A stretch of 64,000 nucleotides of DNA, from NCBI GenBank assembly GCA_031552535.1, contig JAVBMJ010000022.1, positions 8,605 through 72,604 of the forward strand, given 5' to 3'. Under the pieces are notes generated by a model. That model made no database searches, was not told the origin of the DNA, and saw only the letters and a program-made list of their open reading frames with translations. Positions 48,015 to 56,127 of this stretch are shown here, one piece after another; positions within the stretch are counted from its first letter, which is position 1, and every line of letters starts with the position of its first letter. Source of the DNA: JAVBMJ01 sp031552535. GTDB lineage: Bacteria > Bacteroidota > Bacteroidia > Bacteroidales > Rikenellaceae. The position numbers and the translations under genes were made by a program.

Positions 48015-48365
48015 ATGAACGCCGGGTATACTTTGCGGGCTGCAGGCAATAGGTTTCAGCATAAACGACAAATGTCAGGGAATAGCGATAATCGGGGTAC
48101 TACTACAAGCCGGGCGGCGGTATGGCCTGTGTTTTTCGTTTATTTGCGAAAAACACTGGTATTCCCGTTCATCGTACTAATCCGCTTTTACCAATACTGC
48201 ATATCGCCATATACGCCCGCCTCGTGTCGCTATACACCGACCTGCTCGCAATATGCTCTTGAAGCTTTGAGGCGTCACGGGCTCCTGCGGGGAGGGTGGC
48301 TCGCCGCAAAACGCATATTGTCGTGCCATCCCTGGGGTGGCCACGGACACGACCCCGTGCCTTAG
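48015..48365 (+). CDS. yidD: YidD membrane-protein insertion efficiency factor
   Basis: The YidD core is unmistakable: FPFIVLIRFYQYCISPYTPA, SCRYTPTCSQYALEALRRHG and RILSCHPWGGHGHDPVP. Typical YidD proteins are 70-90 residues, so the 116-residue frame from 48015 is probably too long. The ATG at 48072 (MSGNSDNRG) is an alternative start. YidD assists YidC in membrane insertion. It is normally encoded with rnpA and yidC; here it stands alone between yicC and recQ. Confidence 0.9.
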   Translation: MNAGYTLRAAGNRFQHKRQMSGNSDNRGTTTSRAAVWPVFFVYLRKTLVFPFIVLIRFYQYCISPYTPASCRYTPTCSQYALEALRRHGLLRGGWLAAKRILSCHPWGGHGHDPVP

Positions 48366-48417
48366 GGCATTCTTATTCAAATTAAAGAGGCATAAAGAGG
48401 CGCACACCTGTCCTGTG

Positions 48418-48567
48418 TTTACGGCAAACTAATGTCAAAAAATGCTGTGCGTCCGCATGTCCGTCAGGTCGATACTGCTCAAAACCAGGCAGTGTCAGAA
48501 AGCGCGGAGCATTTGTCCGGCAGCTCCGTTTACAGCAAGTTCATGTCAAAGGACGCTGTGCGTCTGG
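48418..48567. repeat. imperfect duplication of the recQ 3' end
   Basis: TTTACGGCAAACTAATGTCA...GCTGTGCGTCCG at 48418-48455 resembles TTTACAGCAAGTTCATGTCA...GCTGTGCGTCTG at 48529-48566, which covers the recQ stop and last codons. The copies are about 111 bp apart. The similarity fades beyond these 38 bp. Confidence 0.5.
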
Positions 48568-50465
48568 AGGCGGCCCGATTCGTCGAGTGAGATCTCTCCC
48601 GACGAGAGCATGGCGTCTATCCGGCGTACGACGTCTTCCGGCGGGATGTTGAGGTACATGACGAGTTCTTTGACCGTCAACGGTTCGCGGCGCAGGATAT
48701 TGATAATGGATTTACCCAGTACCTCTTCCGGAGTAGGCGCCACCGTCCCTTCGCGGCGTTTGCGGTCGATACACAGGTCGCATATCCCGCACTCTTCGGA
48801 ACCATCCTCGCCGAAATACGCCGCCAGGGCCACACTGCGGCACCCTTCGCCCTTTTCGGCGTAGCGGAACATGGCTTCCACCCTTTCGGCTGCCACTTTT
48901 TTACGCGTTTCGTAGATCGTGGGGCTTATGTAGACATCTTTTGCCGGAAGGCGTTCTTCGGTGAGGATCAGCAGCGGAGACCGGTTGCCCGGGATATATT
49001 TTATGATCCGTAGCTGCCACAGGCGCTTGAATAGTTCCTGCACCCGCTGGAGCGTGTAGCCCGAAATGTAAGCGATCTCCTTTTCGTCGACGGCGGTGAG
49101 CCGTGTGAAAACACCGTCGTAGAGGCGCAGTATCGTCCTCAGGAAATGGTCGAGGTCCTCGCGCTCGACACGTATCTTGTACAGGTCGTCGCGGTTGACG
49201 GTGAAGATGATGCGCGTGGGATTGTCCAGCTCTTCAGTAAGATGCATATAGCCGCCCATCTGCAATATTTTCACCGCATTGAGAGCCACGGAAGAGTAGA
49301 TTTTTTGCCGGGCTGCAAATTCGAAAAGGTTGAAACTCATCGAAGCGTTCTTCCCTTCGCCTATTCCTATCTGGAGGTAGTTGAATATAGCCTCGTAGCA
49401 TTCGAGGATCTTGTCCAACGGAGGAAATTCGGTAGAAAAACGCTGCCGGGCCAGCATCCGTTCGTCAGGAGAGGCCAGCAGCACAGCGTATGAACGCCGC
49501 CCGTCGCGTCCGGCACGTCCCGCCTCCTGGTAGTACTCTTCGGGCGAGTCGGGAATGTCGAAATGAACCACAAACCTCACGTCGGCCTTGTCGATCCCCA
49601 TGCCGAAAGCGCTCGTAGCCACCATGACCCGCGCCGTGCCGTTCATCCATCGCTCCTGCCGTATCGTACGCTCGGCATATCCCAGCCCGGCATGGTAGTG
49701 GTCGGCGGAAATGCCGTTGGCCTCCAGTAACTGGGCGATCTGTTCGGTCTTCTTGCGTGTGCGAACATACACTATCCCGCTGCCCGATACATTGTTTATG
49801 ATACGCAGCAGTTGCATGGGCTTATCCTCGACACCCCTGACGCTGTAGGAGAGATTGCGGCGGATGAAGGTAGTACGCACCACCCGCCCGGCGTCCATCT
49901 GCAGGTGCAGCATGATGTCGCGGGCCACATCCGGAGTCGCCGAGGCGGTAAGCGCAAGCACCGGAACCTCGGGGTGCATCCTGCGCAATATGGCGATCTT
50001 AAGATACGCCGGGCGGAAATCGTAGCCCCACTGCGAAATGCAGTGGGCCTCGTCGACAGCCACCAGCGACAATTTCATGCGGGCCGCCCTCAGCCGGAAC
50101 GTGTCGCCCTCCAGACGCTCGGGCGCGACGTAAAGGAACTTGACCTTACCGTAAAGGCAATTTTCAAGGGCGAGGTCGATCTGGCGCAGCGTCATCCCCG
50201 AATGTATCGCCACAGCCGCAATCCCCATGCGCCTCAGGCGGTCGACCTGGTCCTTCATCAATGAGATCAGAGGCGTGACGACAATACACGTCCCATCAAT
50301 GACCATCGCCGGCAACTGGTAAAGAAGCGACTTCCCGGCACCGGTAGGCATCAGCGCAAGCGTATCCTCACCACGGCACACACCCTCCATGACATCCAAC
50401 TGCCCCGGACGGAACGCATCGTAACCCCAGTAATGCTTCAAAGCCTCCTCCAAACGATCCCTCAT
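48546..50465 (-). CDS. recQ: ATP-dependent DNA helicase RecQ
   Basis: The start at 50463-50465 gives MRDRLEEALKHYWGYDAFRP, 639 residues; an in-frame ATG at 50481-50483 exists, but a -7 box lies between the two. Superfamily 2 motifs are intact: Walker A LMPTGAGKSLLYQLP, DEAH in VAVDEAHCISQWG, and motif VI QEAGRAGRDGRRS. The RecQ C-terminal zinc cluster (CRSVALAAYFGE, CGICDLC) and winged-helix are present, but no HRDC domain can be recognised, which is usual for short Bacteroidota RecQ forms. The product unwinds recombination and replication intermediates. Confidence 0.93.
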   Translation of the reverse strand: MRDRLEEALKHYWGYDAFRPGQLDVMEGVCRGEDTLALMPTGAGKSLLYQLPAMVIDGTCIVVTPLISLMKDQVDRLRRMGIAAVAIHSGMTLRQIDLALENCLYGKVKFLYVAPERLEGDTFRLRAARMKLSLVAVDEAHCISQWGYDFRPAYLKIAILRRMHPEVPVLALTASATPDVARDIMLHLQMDAGRVVRTTFIRRNLSYSVRGVEDKPMQLLRIINNVSGSGIVYVRTRKKTEQIAQLLEANGISADHYHAGLGYAERTIRQERWMNGTARVMVATSAFGMGIDKADVRFVVHFDIPDSPEEYYQEAGRAGRDGRRSYAVLLASPDERMLARQRFSTEFPPLDKILECYEAIFNYLQIGIGEGKNASMSFNLFEFAARQKIYSSVALNAVKILQMGGYMHLTEELDNPTRIIFTVNRDDLYKIRVEREDLDHFLRTILRLYDGVFTRLTAVDEKEIAYISGYTLQRVQELFKRLWQLRIIKYIPGNRSPLLILTEERLPAKDVYISPTIYETRKKVAAERVEAMFRYAEKGEGCRSVALAAYFGEDGSEECGICDLCIDRKRREGTVAPTPEEVLGKSIINILRREPLTVKELVMYLNIPPEDVVRRIDAMLSSGEISLDESGRLQTHSVL

Positions 50466-50469
50466 AACA

Positions 50470-50477
50470 CAAAGATA
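50470..50477 (-). promoter_or_regulatory. -7 box of recQ (near-leaderless transcript)
   Basis: On the minus strand TATCTTTG matches TAnnTTTG. It ends 4 bp before the ATG at 50463-50465, implying an almost leaderless mRNA and favouring that start. The -33 region would fall inside the left arm of the palindromic element. Confidence 0.5.
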
Positions 50478-50490
50478 ACGCAAATCCCGA

Positions 50491-50772
50491 AAAGCCCGGC
50501 TAAAAACTTATTAACCCAAAATCCAGGGAATAATCTCTGACTGCGACTTTCTTGAAAGAAAGTCGCCCAAAGAACTTCAATCATTACTTCACTCCGAACT
50601 TATAGCAGTTAATTCAGGGAGGCAATAAAGCCATTCGGCTATTGCCTCCCTGAATTAACTGCTGCAGGTTAGAGCAAAGTAGGGATTAAAAGTTTTTGGC
50701 GCCGCTTTTTTCAAAAAGCGGCAGTTGAATACTATCCTGGATTTTGGGTTAATAAGTTTTTAGCCGGGCTTT
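50491..50772. repeat. 282-bp palindromic element with nested perfect hairpins
   Basis: The outer arms are a perfect 37-bp inverted repeat: 50491-50527 (AAAGCCCGGCTAAAAACTTA...) and 50736-50772. Enclosed are three more perfect stems: GCGACTTTCTT/AAGAAAGTCGC (50543-50566), a 24-bp stem (AGCAGTTAATTCAGGGAGGC... at 50604-50627 with 50640-50663) and GCCGCTTTTT/AAAAAGCGGC (50701-50722). The right outer arm contains the last codons and stop of comF; the left arm ends 14 bp before the recQ -7 box. It carries no gene. Confidence 0.85.
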
Positions 50773-51456
50773 AGATACGGCGAGGGTTGCGATGCTTATA
50801 CGGCAATCGGGCATTGCCTTGAGCACCGTTTCTCCCATTGAGATGATCGTTGCGCCTGTCGTGAGGACGTCGTCCACCAGGAGGATATGTTTGCCGCGCA
50901 ATGCTTCGGGGTTGCGTACCGTGAATATGCCTTCGGCGTTCTCCCATCGTTCCATCTCCTGTTTCCGGGCCTGGCTTTCGTTATGTTTGTGACGTATGAC
51001 GCTTCGGCGGTCTACGGGAAGCCCCATGGCCCGTGCTATTCCTTCGGCTATGTATTCCGATTGGTTGTAACCGCGGGCGAGCCTTTTGCGCAGATGCAGC
51101 GGCACGGGAATGACAACATCCACATCGCTATAGAGGCATCCCTGGTGGAGTTCCGTTCCGAACCACAGGCCCATATCGCGGGCTTCGCGCCATCCTCCCC
51201 GGTATTTGAACCGGTGGATTAGGCGGGCGAAATTGCTGTCGGGGATGTAGTATATGAAACTCGACGCGTTGACTACGGGCAGCAAGCCCCAGAACCTGCG
51301 GGATACCGGATTGTCGAATTGCGATGCGAATCCTGTCAGGGGTATGTCCATCCTGCACCCGGTACATACATACCGCGCCCCCTCACCCATGGCGCGACCG
51401 CAGGCGGGGCATACCGGGGGATAGAACAGCGACAGTATGTCGTGCAGCGGTTTCAT
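50749..51456 (-). CDS. comF: ComF-family phosphoribosyltransferase-like protein
   Basis: The start at 51454-51456 gives MKPLHDILSLFYPPVCPACG, 235 residues; a slightly longer form from 51477 would overlap priA. An N-terminal zinc finger (CPACGRAMGEGARYVCTGC) and the PRPP-binding motif ILLVDDVLTTGATI are present. ComF proteins act with PriA-like helicases on single-stranded DNA in competence and repair, and here the gene directly follows priA on the same strand. The last codons and stop lie in the right arm of the palindromic element. Confidence 0.92.
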   Translation of the reverse strand: MKPLHDILSLFYPPVCPACGRAMGEGARYVCTGCRMDIPLTGFASQFDNPVSRRFWGLLPVVNASSFIYYIPDSNFARLIHRFKYRGGWREARDMGLWFGTELHQGCLYSDVDVVIPVPLHLRKRLARGYNQSEYIAEGIARAMGLPVDRRSVIRHKHNESQARKQEMERWENAEGIFTVRNPEALRGKHILLVDDVLTTGATIISMGETVLKAMPDCRISIATLAVSKARLKTY

Positions 51457-51460
51457 CGGA

Positions 51461-53737
51461 TCATTGCGGATCGACATTACATGACACGTCCACATATTTG
51501 CAGTTTTGGTCCTCCCTGAGCCGCGTGATACACTCCGCGATCATGGTGCGTGCCCGGGAAAAGGATTTGCCCTGCTCGATCTTGAGTGTGAAGCAGAGTA
51601 TGTGTTCGCGTTTTACACGGTCCACGGGAGGAGGCACGGGGCCCAGCAGCCGTGTCCCGAACGCTTCGCGCAAATACCCGTGGAGCAGCCGGGCGGCATA
51701 GTCCAATCGCCCGGTGTTGCGGCATCTGAGCCTGAGGTCGATGATGCGGCAATAGGGCGGGTAACTGAAAAGATGGCGCTCCTGCAACTGCGCTTCAACC
51801 ATCGCCCGGTAGTCGCCCGCAGCCACCTGCCGTATGACAGGGTGGAAAGGCTGCGCGGTCTGTATCACCACCTCGCCCGCGGTTTCGCGCCGCCCCGAAC
51901 GTCCCGCCACCTGGGTCATAAGTTGGAAAGCGCGTTCGGCGGCCCGGAAATCGGGATAATTCAACAGGTTGTCGGCGTTGAGCACCCCCACCAGCGAGAC
52001 GCCCGAGAAGTCGAAACCCTTGGTGATCATTTGCGTACCTACGAGGATATCCACATCCCTTCGTTCGAAAGCCGCGATTATCGAGCGGTAGCTGTGGCGA
52101 CTGCGCGAGGTGTCGGCATCAAGCCGCGCTACGCGTACTTCCGGCAGAAGCGCAGCAAGCTCCTCTTCCACCTTTTCGGTGCCGAAGCCGCGCGATTCGA
52201 CCTGCCCCTCACCGCACGATGGGCAGAAGGCGAAGACCGTGTGCCGGTAGCCGCAGTAATGGCATCGCAATTTCCCGTCGGCCTTGTGAAGCGTAAGGGC
52301 TACGTTGCAGTTGGGGCACTGGGGCACATGGCCACATTTAGTGCATTCGACATAGGGCGAAAACCCGCGCCGGTTCTGGAACAGGATCACCTGGCGTCCC
52401 GCCTCCACCTGTTCCATGATGCGGTCCAGCAGTTCTTTATTGAAGTGCGACTTGCGTTCGCCGCGCTTCGACGAGCGTATCGTATCGGAGACGATTATTT
52501 GCGGCAGCACCGCGTTGCCGTAACGCTCGCCGAGCGTGACGAGCCCGTATTTCCCTCCCGAAGCGTTCGCGTAACTCTCTATCGACGGGGTGGCGCTGCC
52601 CAACAGTGTCCTGGCCCCGTACAGGCCGGCCAATACTATGGACATATCGCGGGCATGGTATCGCGGTGCGGGGTCGTCCTGTTTGAATCCGGGGTCGTGC
52701 TCCTCGTCCACAATCACAAGGCCCAGTTCGCAGAAAGGCATGAATACCGACGAACGTGCACCGACCACCAGATGGCCGCCGCCGCGCGCCACCTTCATAT
52801 AATTACGGGCGCGGTAAGCGTCGCCGTAACGCGAGTGGTAGGCTACCACCTTTTCGCCGAATACATCTTCGAGCCTTCGGATCAACTGCCCCGTAAGGGC
52901 TATCTCGGGCAGCAGGTACAGTACGTCGCGTCCCGCGGCAAGGTGCCCGGCGATGAGGCTTATGTATATCTCCGTCTTGCCGCTGCCCGTGACCCCATGC
53001 AGCAGCACCGTCTCTTTTTCCCTGAAATGGCGCTCTATATCTGCAATGGCGTTTTGCTGGGCCGCGGTGAGGCGCGGTAGTTTTTCAGTAACTTCCGCAA
53101 AGTTTCCCCCATTCCCGGATATGTCCGCCGTTCCGCTCCAGGGAGCGTCCTGCATCTGTATACTGATCATGCGCTTTTTCACCAGTGCCGCGATGATGCC
53201 CGCGGTGGCGTCCAACTCGTGCCGCGGAACCTTCGCCGAAAAAAGGTCGCCGTCAGCGGCCCGGCTCACGATCCCCATCATGGTGGAGTATTGCTTCGGA
53301 GCCCTCAGGAGCGATTCGAGGCATTCGTTGAGTTTCGCCTCGTCGCATATATCGGGGTGCAGCCCCACGGCAACCGTTTGCCTGGGGCGGTAGGTATCGC
53401 GTGCGTATTCGTCTTCCCCGTCCCCCTTGGGTTTCAGTAACGAAGGTAGCGCCGCCGCCATGACCTCTCCCAGTGTACACATATAATAATCCGCCATCCA
53501 CTCCCAGAGCGCCATCTGGCGGTGCGACAGCGTCAGCCGCGGCTCGGCCATGCGCAACACCGGCTTGAGGTTCTTCACCCGTGGCGCCCGGTCGTGTATC
53601 TTCCACACGATCCCCATGTATATCTTGTTGCGTCCAAGGCCCACGACCACAGCGTCGCCCTCGCCGGCTTCCGGCAAGGTGTCGAGCCGGTAAGTCAGCG
53701 TTTGCAGTGCAAGCGGAACGACAATATCTGCGTACAT
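51461..53737 (-). CDS. priA: primosomal replication-restart helicase PriA
   Basis: A 758-residue PriA. The N-terminal DNA-binding domain (ADIVVPLALQTLTYRLDTLP) is followed by Walker A LLHGVTGSGKTEIYI, the DEEH box (IVDEEHDPGFKQ) and motif VI (TQVAGRSGRRETAGEV). The paired zinc clusters (CTKCGHVPQCPNC; CHYCGYRHTVFAFCPSC) are complete. PriA reloads the replicative helicase at stalled forks. It forms a unit with comF downstream. A type A element end lies just upstream (53779-53802). Confidence 0.96.
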   Translation of the reverse strand: MYADIVVPLALQTLTYRLDTLPEAGEGDAVVVGLGRNKIYMGIVWKIHDRAPRVKNLKPVLRMAEPRLTLSHRQMALWEWMADYYMCTLGEVMAAALPSLLKPKGDGEDEYARDTYRPRQTVAVGLHPDICDEAKLNECLESLLRAPKQYSTMMGIVSRAADGDLFSAKVPRHELDATAGIIAALVKKRMISIQMQDAPWSGTADISGNGGNFAEVTEKLPRLTAAQQNAIADIERHFREKETVLLHGVTGSGKTEIYISLIAGHLAAGRDVLYLLPEIALTGQLIRRLEDVFGEKVVAYHSRYGDAYRARNYMKVARGGGHLVVGARSSVFMPFCELGLVIVDEEHDPGFKQDDPAPRYHARDMSIVLAGLYGARTLLGSATPSIESYANASGGKYGLVTLGERYGNAVLPQIIVSDTIRSSKRGERKSHFNKELLDRIMEQVEAGRQVILFQNRRGFSPYVECTKCGHVPQCPNCNVALTLHKADGKLRCHYCGYRHTVFAFCPSCGEGQVESRGFGTEKVEEELAALLPEVRVARLDADTSRSRHSYRSIIAAFERRDVDILVGTQMITKGFDFSGVSLVGVLNADNLLNYPDFRAAERAFQLMTQVAGRSGRRETAGEVVIQTAQPFHPVIRQVAAGDYRAMVEAQLQERHLFSYPPYCRIIDLRLRCRNTGRLDYAARLLHGYLREAFGTRLLGPVPPPVDRVKREHILCFTLKIEQGKSFSRARTMIAECITRLREDQNCKYVDVSCNVDPQ

Positions 53738-53778
53738 AGGCCGGATTTCTTAGGGGCCGGGTTCTGGCCGTTTGACGA

Positions 53779-53802
53779 ACGTTAACAAATTTAAACAGTT
53801 TC
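53779..53802. repeat. solo type A end at the 3' end of the ketosynthase-like gene
   Basis: ACGTTAACAAATTTAAACAG followed by TTTC (to 53802) is the reverse complement of the type A end, with TAA (53803-53805) as flank. The stop codon of the gene on the minus strand (53802-53804) lies exactly across the junction, so element sequence supplies part of the stop. Confidence 0.65.
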
Positions 53803-54851
53803 TAAACCGCTTGCAAGAGGATTAACGAATCGGCATTCCCGGACCGGTTATAAACCACTATCGCGCGAGGGTTGTCGATCCCGCCCCCACCGTCCGCCGC
53901 CATGTGGGCCGGTATACGGCTTTTCGAAAGACACGTCGCGGCGGCATACATCCCGAGTGCCGTGGCCGTATACGATTCGCCGAAGATATGCTTATAGCGA
54001 ACCAGCCTCTTGCCGGGGAACAGTTCCGCCGCTGTTTGCCGGTAAACGTCGTCGACGGCGCCGTTGCCGTTCATGCCCGTTATTACCGCATCCACCTCAC
54101 CGGCGGTTATGCCGGCACGGGCGAGCATCCCGCCGAGCACCGCCGACAACTCTCCGGGATGGCGGCCATAAGCTATCTCCACGCCTCCCACGGCGCACAC
54201 CGTCTTTTCGCTCTTCCCGGACGAGAGCATGAAACTCACCGATGTCTCGCCCGAGAACGCTTCATGGCCGTGCCTCAGGTCATGCGTCCCATCATCGCGC
54301 CGCCAGTATTCTATTCGGCTCAGGAGCAGATGGTAGTCGGGCGTCATCTCGTCATATCCCCCCACCAGTGCAGTGCGTATCCTGCCAAGTCCCATCTGCT
54401 GAAAGGCATCGAGAAGGGCGCTTTCGAACGAAATACCCTTGTGGGCATAGGTGCTGTTGCAGCCGTGGCACCCGAGGTCGATCCCGATCAGGGACCCTAT
54501 CGTGTTGTGGGTCGACTGCATGAAATGGGTCGGCTGCAGCAACTCCTCGCCGTTACGGATCATCGCTTCGAGGAATATCCCCGTACTTTCGATGCACCCC
54601 AGCCCCGTACCGCTGATTATCGCATCGGGCATCGCTATCCCCGACCGCCGCACCGCCGCACGCGAAGTGACCATGGCCCGCTTCAGCAAACGGCCCATGC
54701 GCCGGGCCGTACCCGCGTCGAGCCACTCCCTGAAGTCGGGGTCGGCGGCACGCACATACACGCTGTCTGGCACCGCCGGCGAATCGAACCACGCATCAGA
54801 AAGGGGCGCCTGCACCGATATCTGCTCCGAAGCCTCTATGTAAACAGCCAT
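53802..54851 (-). CDS. ketosynthase-like protein lacking catalytic residues (chain-length-factor-like)
   Basis: A 349-residue thiolase-fold protein related to its upstream neighbour. The fold is evident from IISGTGLGCIESTGIFLEAM, the STHNTIGSLIGIDLGCHGCN region and DAVITGMNGNGAVDDVYRQT. The active-site TAC-Cys motif is not recognisable (the aligned segment reads GCNSTYAHKGIS), and the second catalytic histidine segment reads HIFGESYTATALG instead of FTGHTTSAAG. It is thus probably a catalytically dead partner, like chain-length factors of type II polyketide, flexirubin or aryl-polyene systems. It starts 2 bp after the active ketosynthase gene. The stop codon sits at the junction with a repeat-element end. 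Confidence 0.8.
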   Translation of the reverse strand: MAVYIEASEQISVQAPLSDAWFDSPAVPDSVYVRAADPDFREWLDAGTARRMGRLLKRAMVTSRAAVRRSGIAMPDAIISGTGLGCIESTGIFLEAMIRNGEELLQPTHFMQSTHNTIGSLIGIDLGCHGCNSTYAHKGISFESALLDAFQQMGLGRIRTALVGGYDEMTPDYHLLLSRIEYWRRDDGTHDLRHGHEAFSGETSVSFMLSSGKSEKTVCAVGGVEIAYGRHPGELSAVLGGMLARAGITAGEVDAVITGMNGNGAVDDVYRQTAAELFPGKRLVRYKHIFGESYTATALGMYAAATCLSKSRIPAHMAADGGGGIDNPRAIVVYNRSGNADSLILLQAV

Positions 54852-54853
54852 AT

Positions 54854-56053
54854 CTATATCGTTGAGAAAATTAGCGCCGAATCGTTGCCCCCGAACCCGA
54901 ACGAATTCGACAGCACGTGTCGCAACTCACGCGGAGGCTCCTGCGTTGTGGCAGGCGAAAACGACAACTCCCCGATGCGGTTGCGGAAATTGAGGTTTAC
55001 CGGGATGAATCCCTCCCTGAGCGCCATGATCGAGATCACTGCCTCGACACCTCCAGCCGCACTCGTGGTATGGCCCGTGAAGGGCTTGGTCGACGAAACG
55101 GGCGGAACCGCATCGCCGAAGAGTTTCATTATCGCTATGCCCTCGCTCAGATCGTTGTTCCCCGTTCCCGTGCCGTGGGCGTTGATGTAATCTATATCTC
55201 CTGGCTGCAATCCTGCCTCAGCAAGCGCCTGCTTCATAGCCATGTACGCACCCTTGCCGTCTGGCGACGAGGCTGTCTGGTGGAACGCATCGCAGGTGTT
55301 GGCATATCCCGCGAGGCGGCAAAGAGGCTTTGCCCCGCGTCCGGCCGCCGATTCCGCCGACTCCAATACCACATAAGCGGCGCCCTCGCCGAGGTTGATC
55401 CCCCCGCGGTCGCGGTCGAATGGACGGCACGGCTCCCTGTCAAGTATCATCAGCGTACGGAAGCCGTTGAGGTGGAACCTGGTCAGGCACTCGCTCCCCC
55501 CGGCCACAACGATATCGGCCCTCCCGCTGCGTATCATGTCTGCGCCCAGGATTATTGCATTGGCCGCCGATGAACACGCCGTAGATATGGTCGTCACGAG
55601 CGAAAATCCGCCGAAACGGCTGGCCGTCATCTCGGTACAGGCCCCGCAGTCGTGGGAAGCTATATATCCGTTGCGCGTGTCGTTCTCCAGGAAATCGGCG
55701 TAATAACGCTCGCTTTTATCCATTCCCCCCACCGTCGTACCCGAAACGAAAGCTATCCTAAGCCCCTCGCGATCCTGCAACCCCGCCCCGTCCAGCGCCT
55801 CGCCCAGAGCTATCATACCCAGCAGCGAAGTGCGAGTGGAAATCTCCCCCGCACCCACTCCCGCCATCGCGCACAACTCCCCGTCGCTGTAACCGACCTC
55901 ACCCACCGGAAACTCCCGGTGAATACTATCCAGATAACGCATCTCCCCGATACCCGGCACCCCGCCACGCAACGCCGACAACGTGGCACCACAGCCACGC
56001 CCCAACGCCGAAATAATACCCATACCGGTTATAAAAAATTCGTTTCCAATCAC
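54854..56053 (-). CDS. beta-ketoacyl-ACP synthase II-like enzyme
   Basis: A 399-residue FabF-type ketosynthase. The triad is intact: nucleophile Cys160 (TTISTACSSAANA), His293 (INAHGTGTGNND) and His328 (KPFTGHTTSAAGG). It condenses an acyl thioester with malonyl-ACP. The tight pairing with a catalytically degenerate partner downstream favours a secondary pathway (aryl polyene or flexirubin-like pigments) over housekeeping fatty-acid synthesis. However, no acyl carrier protein, dehydratase or ligase gene is visible next to it; the upstream neighbour is nfnB. Confidence 0.9.
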   Translation of the reverse strand: MIGNEFFITGMGIISALGRGCGATLSALRGGVPGIGEMRYLDSIHREFPVGEVGYSDGELCAMAGVGAGEISTRTSLLGMIALGEALDGAGLQDREGLRIAFVSGTTVGGMDKSERYYADFLENDTRNGYIASHDCGACTEMTASRFGGFSLVTTISTACSSAANAIILGADMIRSGRADIVVAGGSECLTRFHLNGFRTLMILDREPCRPFDRDRGGINLGEGAAYVVLESAESAAGRGAKPLCRLAGYANTCDAFHQTASSPDGKGAYMAMKQALAEAGLQPGDIDYINAHGTGTGNNDLSEGIAIMKLFGDAVPPVSSTKPFTGHTTSAAGGVEAVISIMALREGFIPVNLNFRNRIGELSFSPATTQEPPRELRHVLSNSFGFGGNDSALIFSTI

Positions 56054-56127
56054 TCTGATTCGTACTTTATATGTTGTATGGCTTTTATTCGGGGAAGTCG
56101 CAATCGTATACCGGGCACAGGAAGAAT

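Noticed and set aside
51506..53080. 524-residue open frame opposite priA
   Set aside because: Antisense shadow of priA with arginine- and histidine-rich low-complexity translation and no family resemblance.
53904..55190. 428-residue plus-strand frame across the ketosynthase-like genes
   Set aside because: It spans two well-supported minus-strand genes and their junction, and has no domain.
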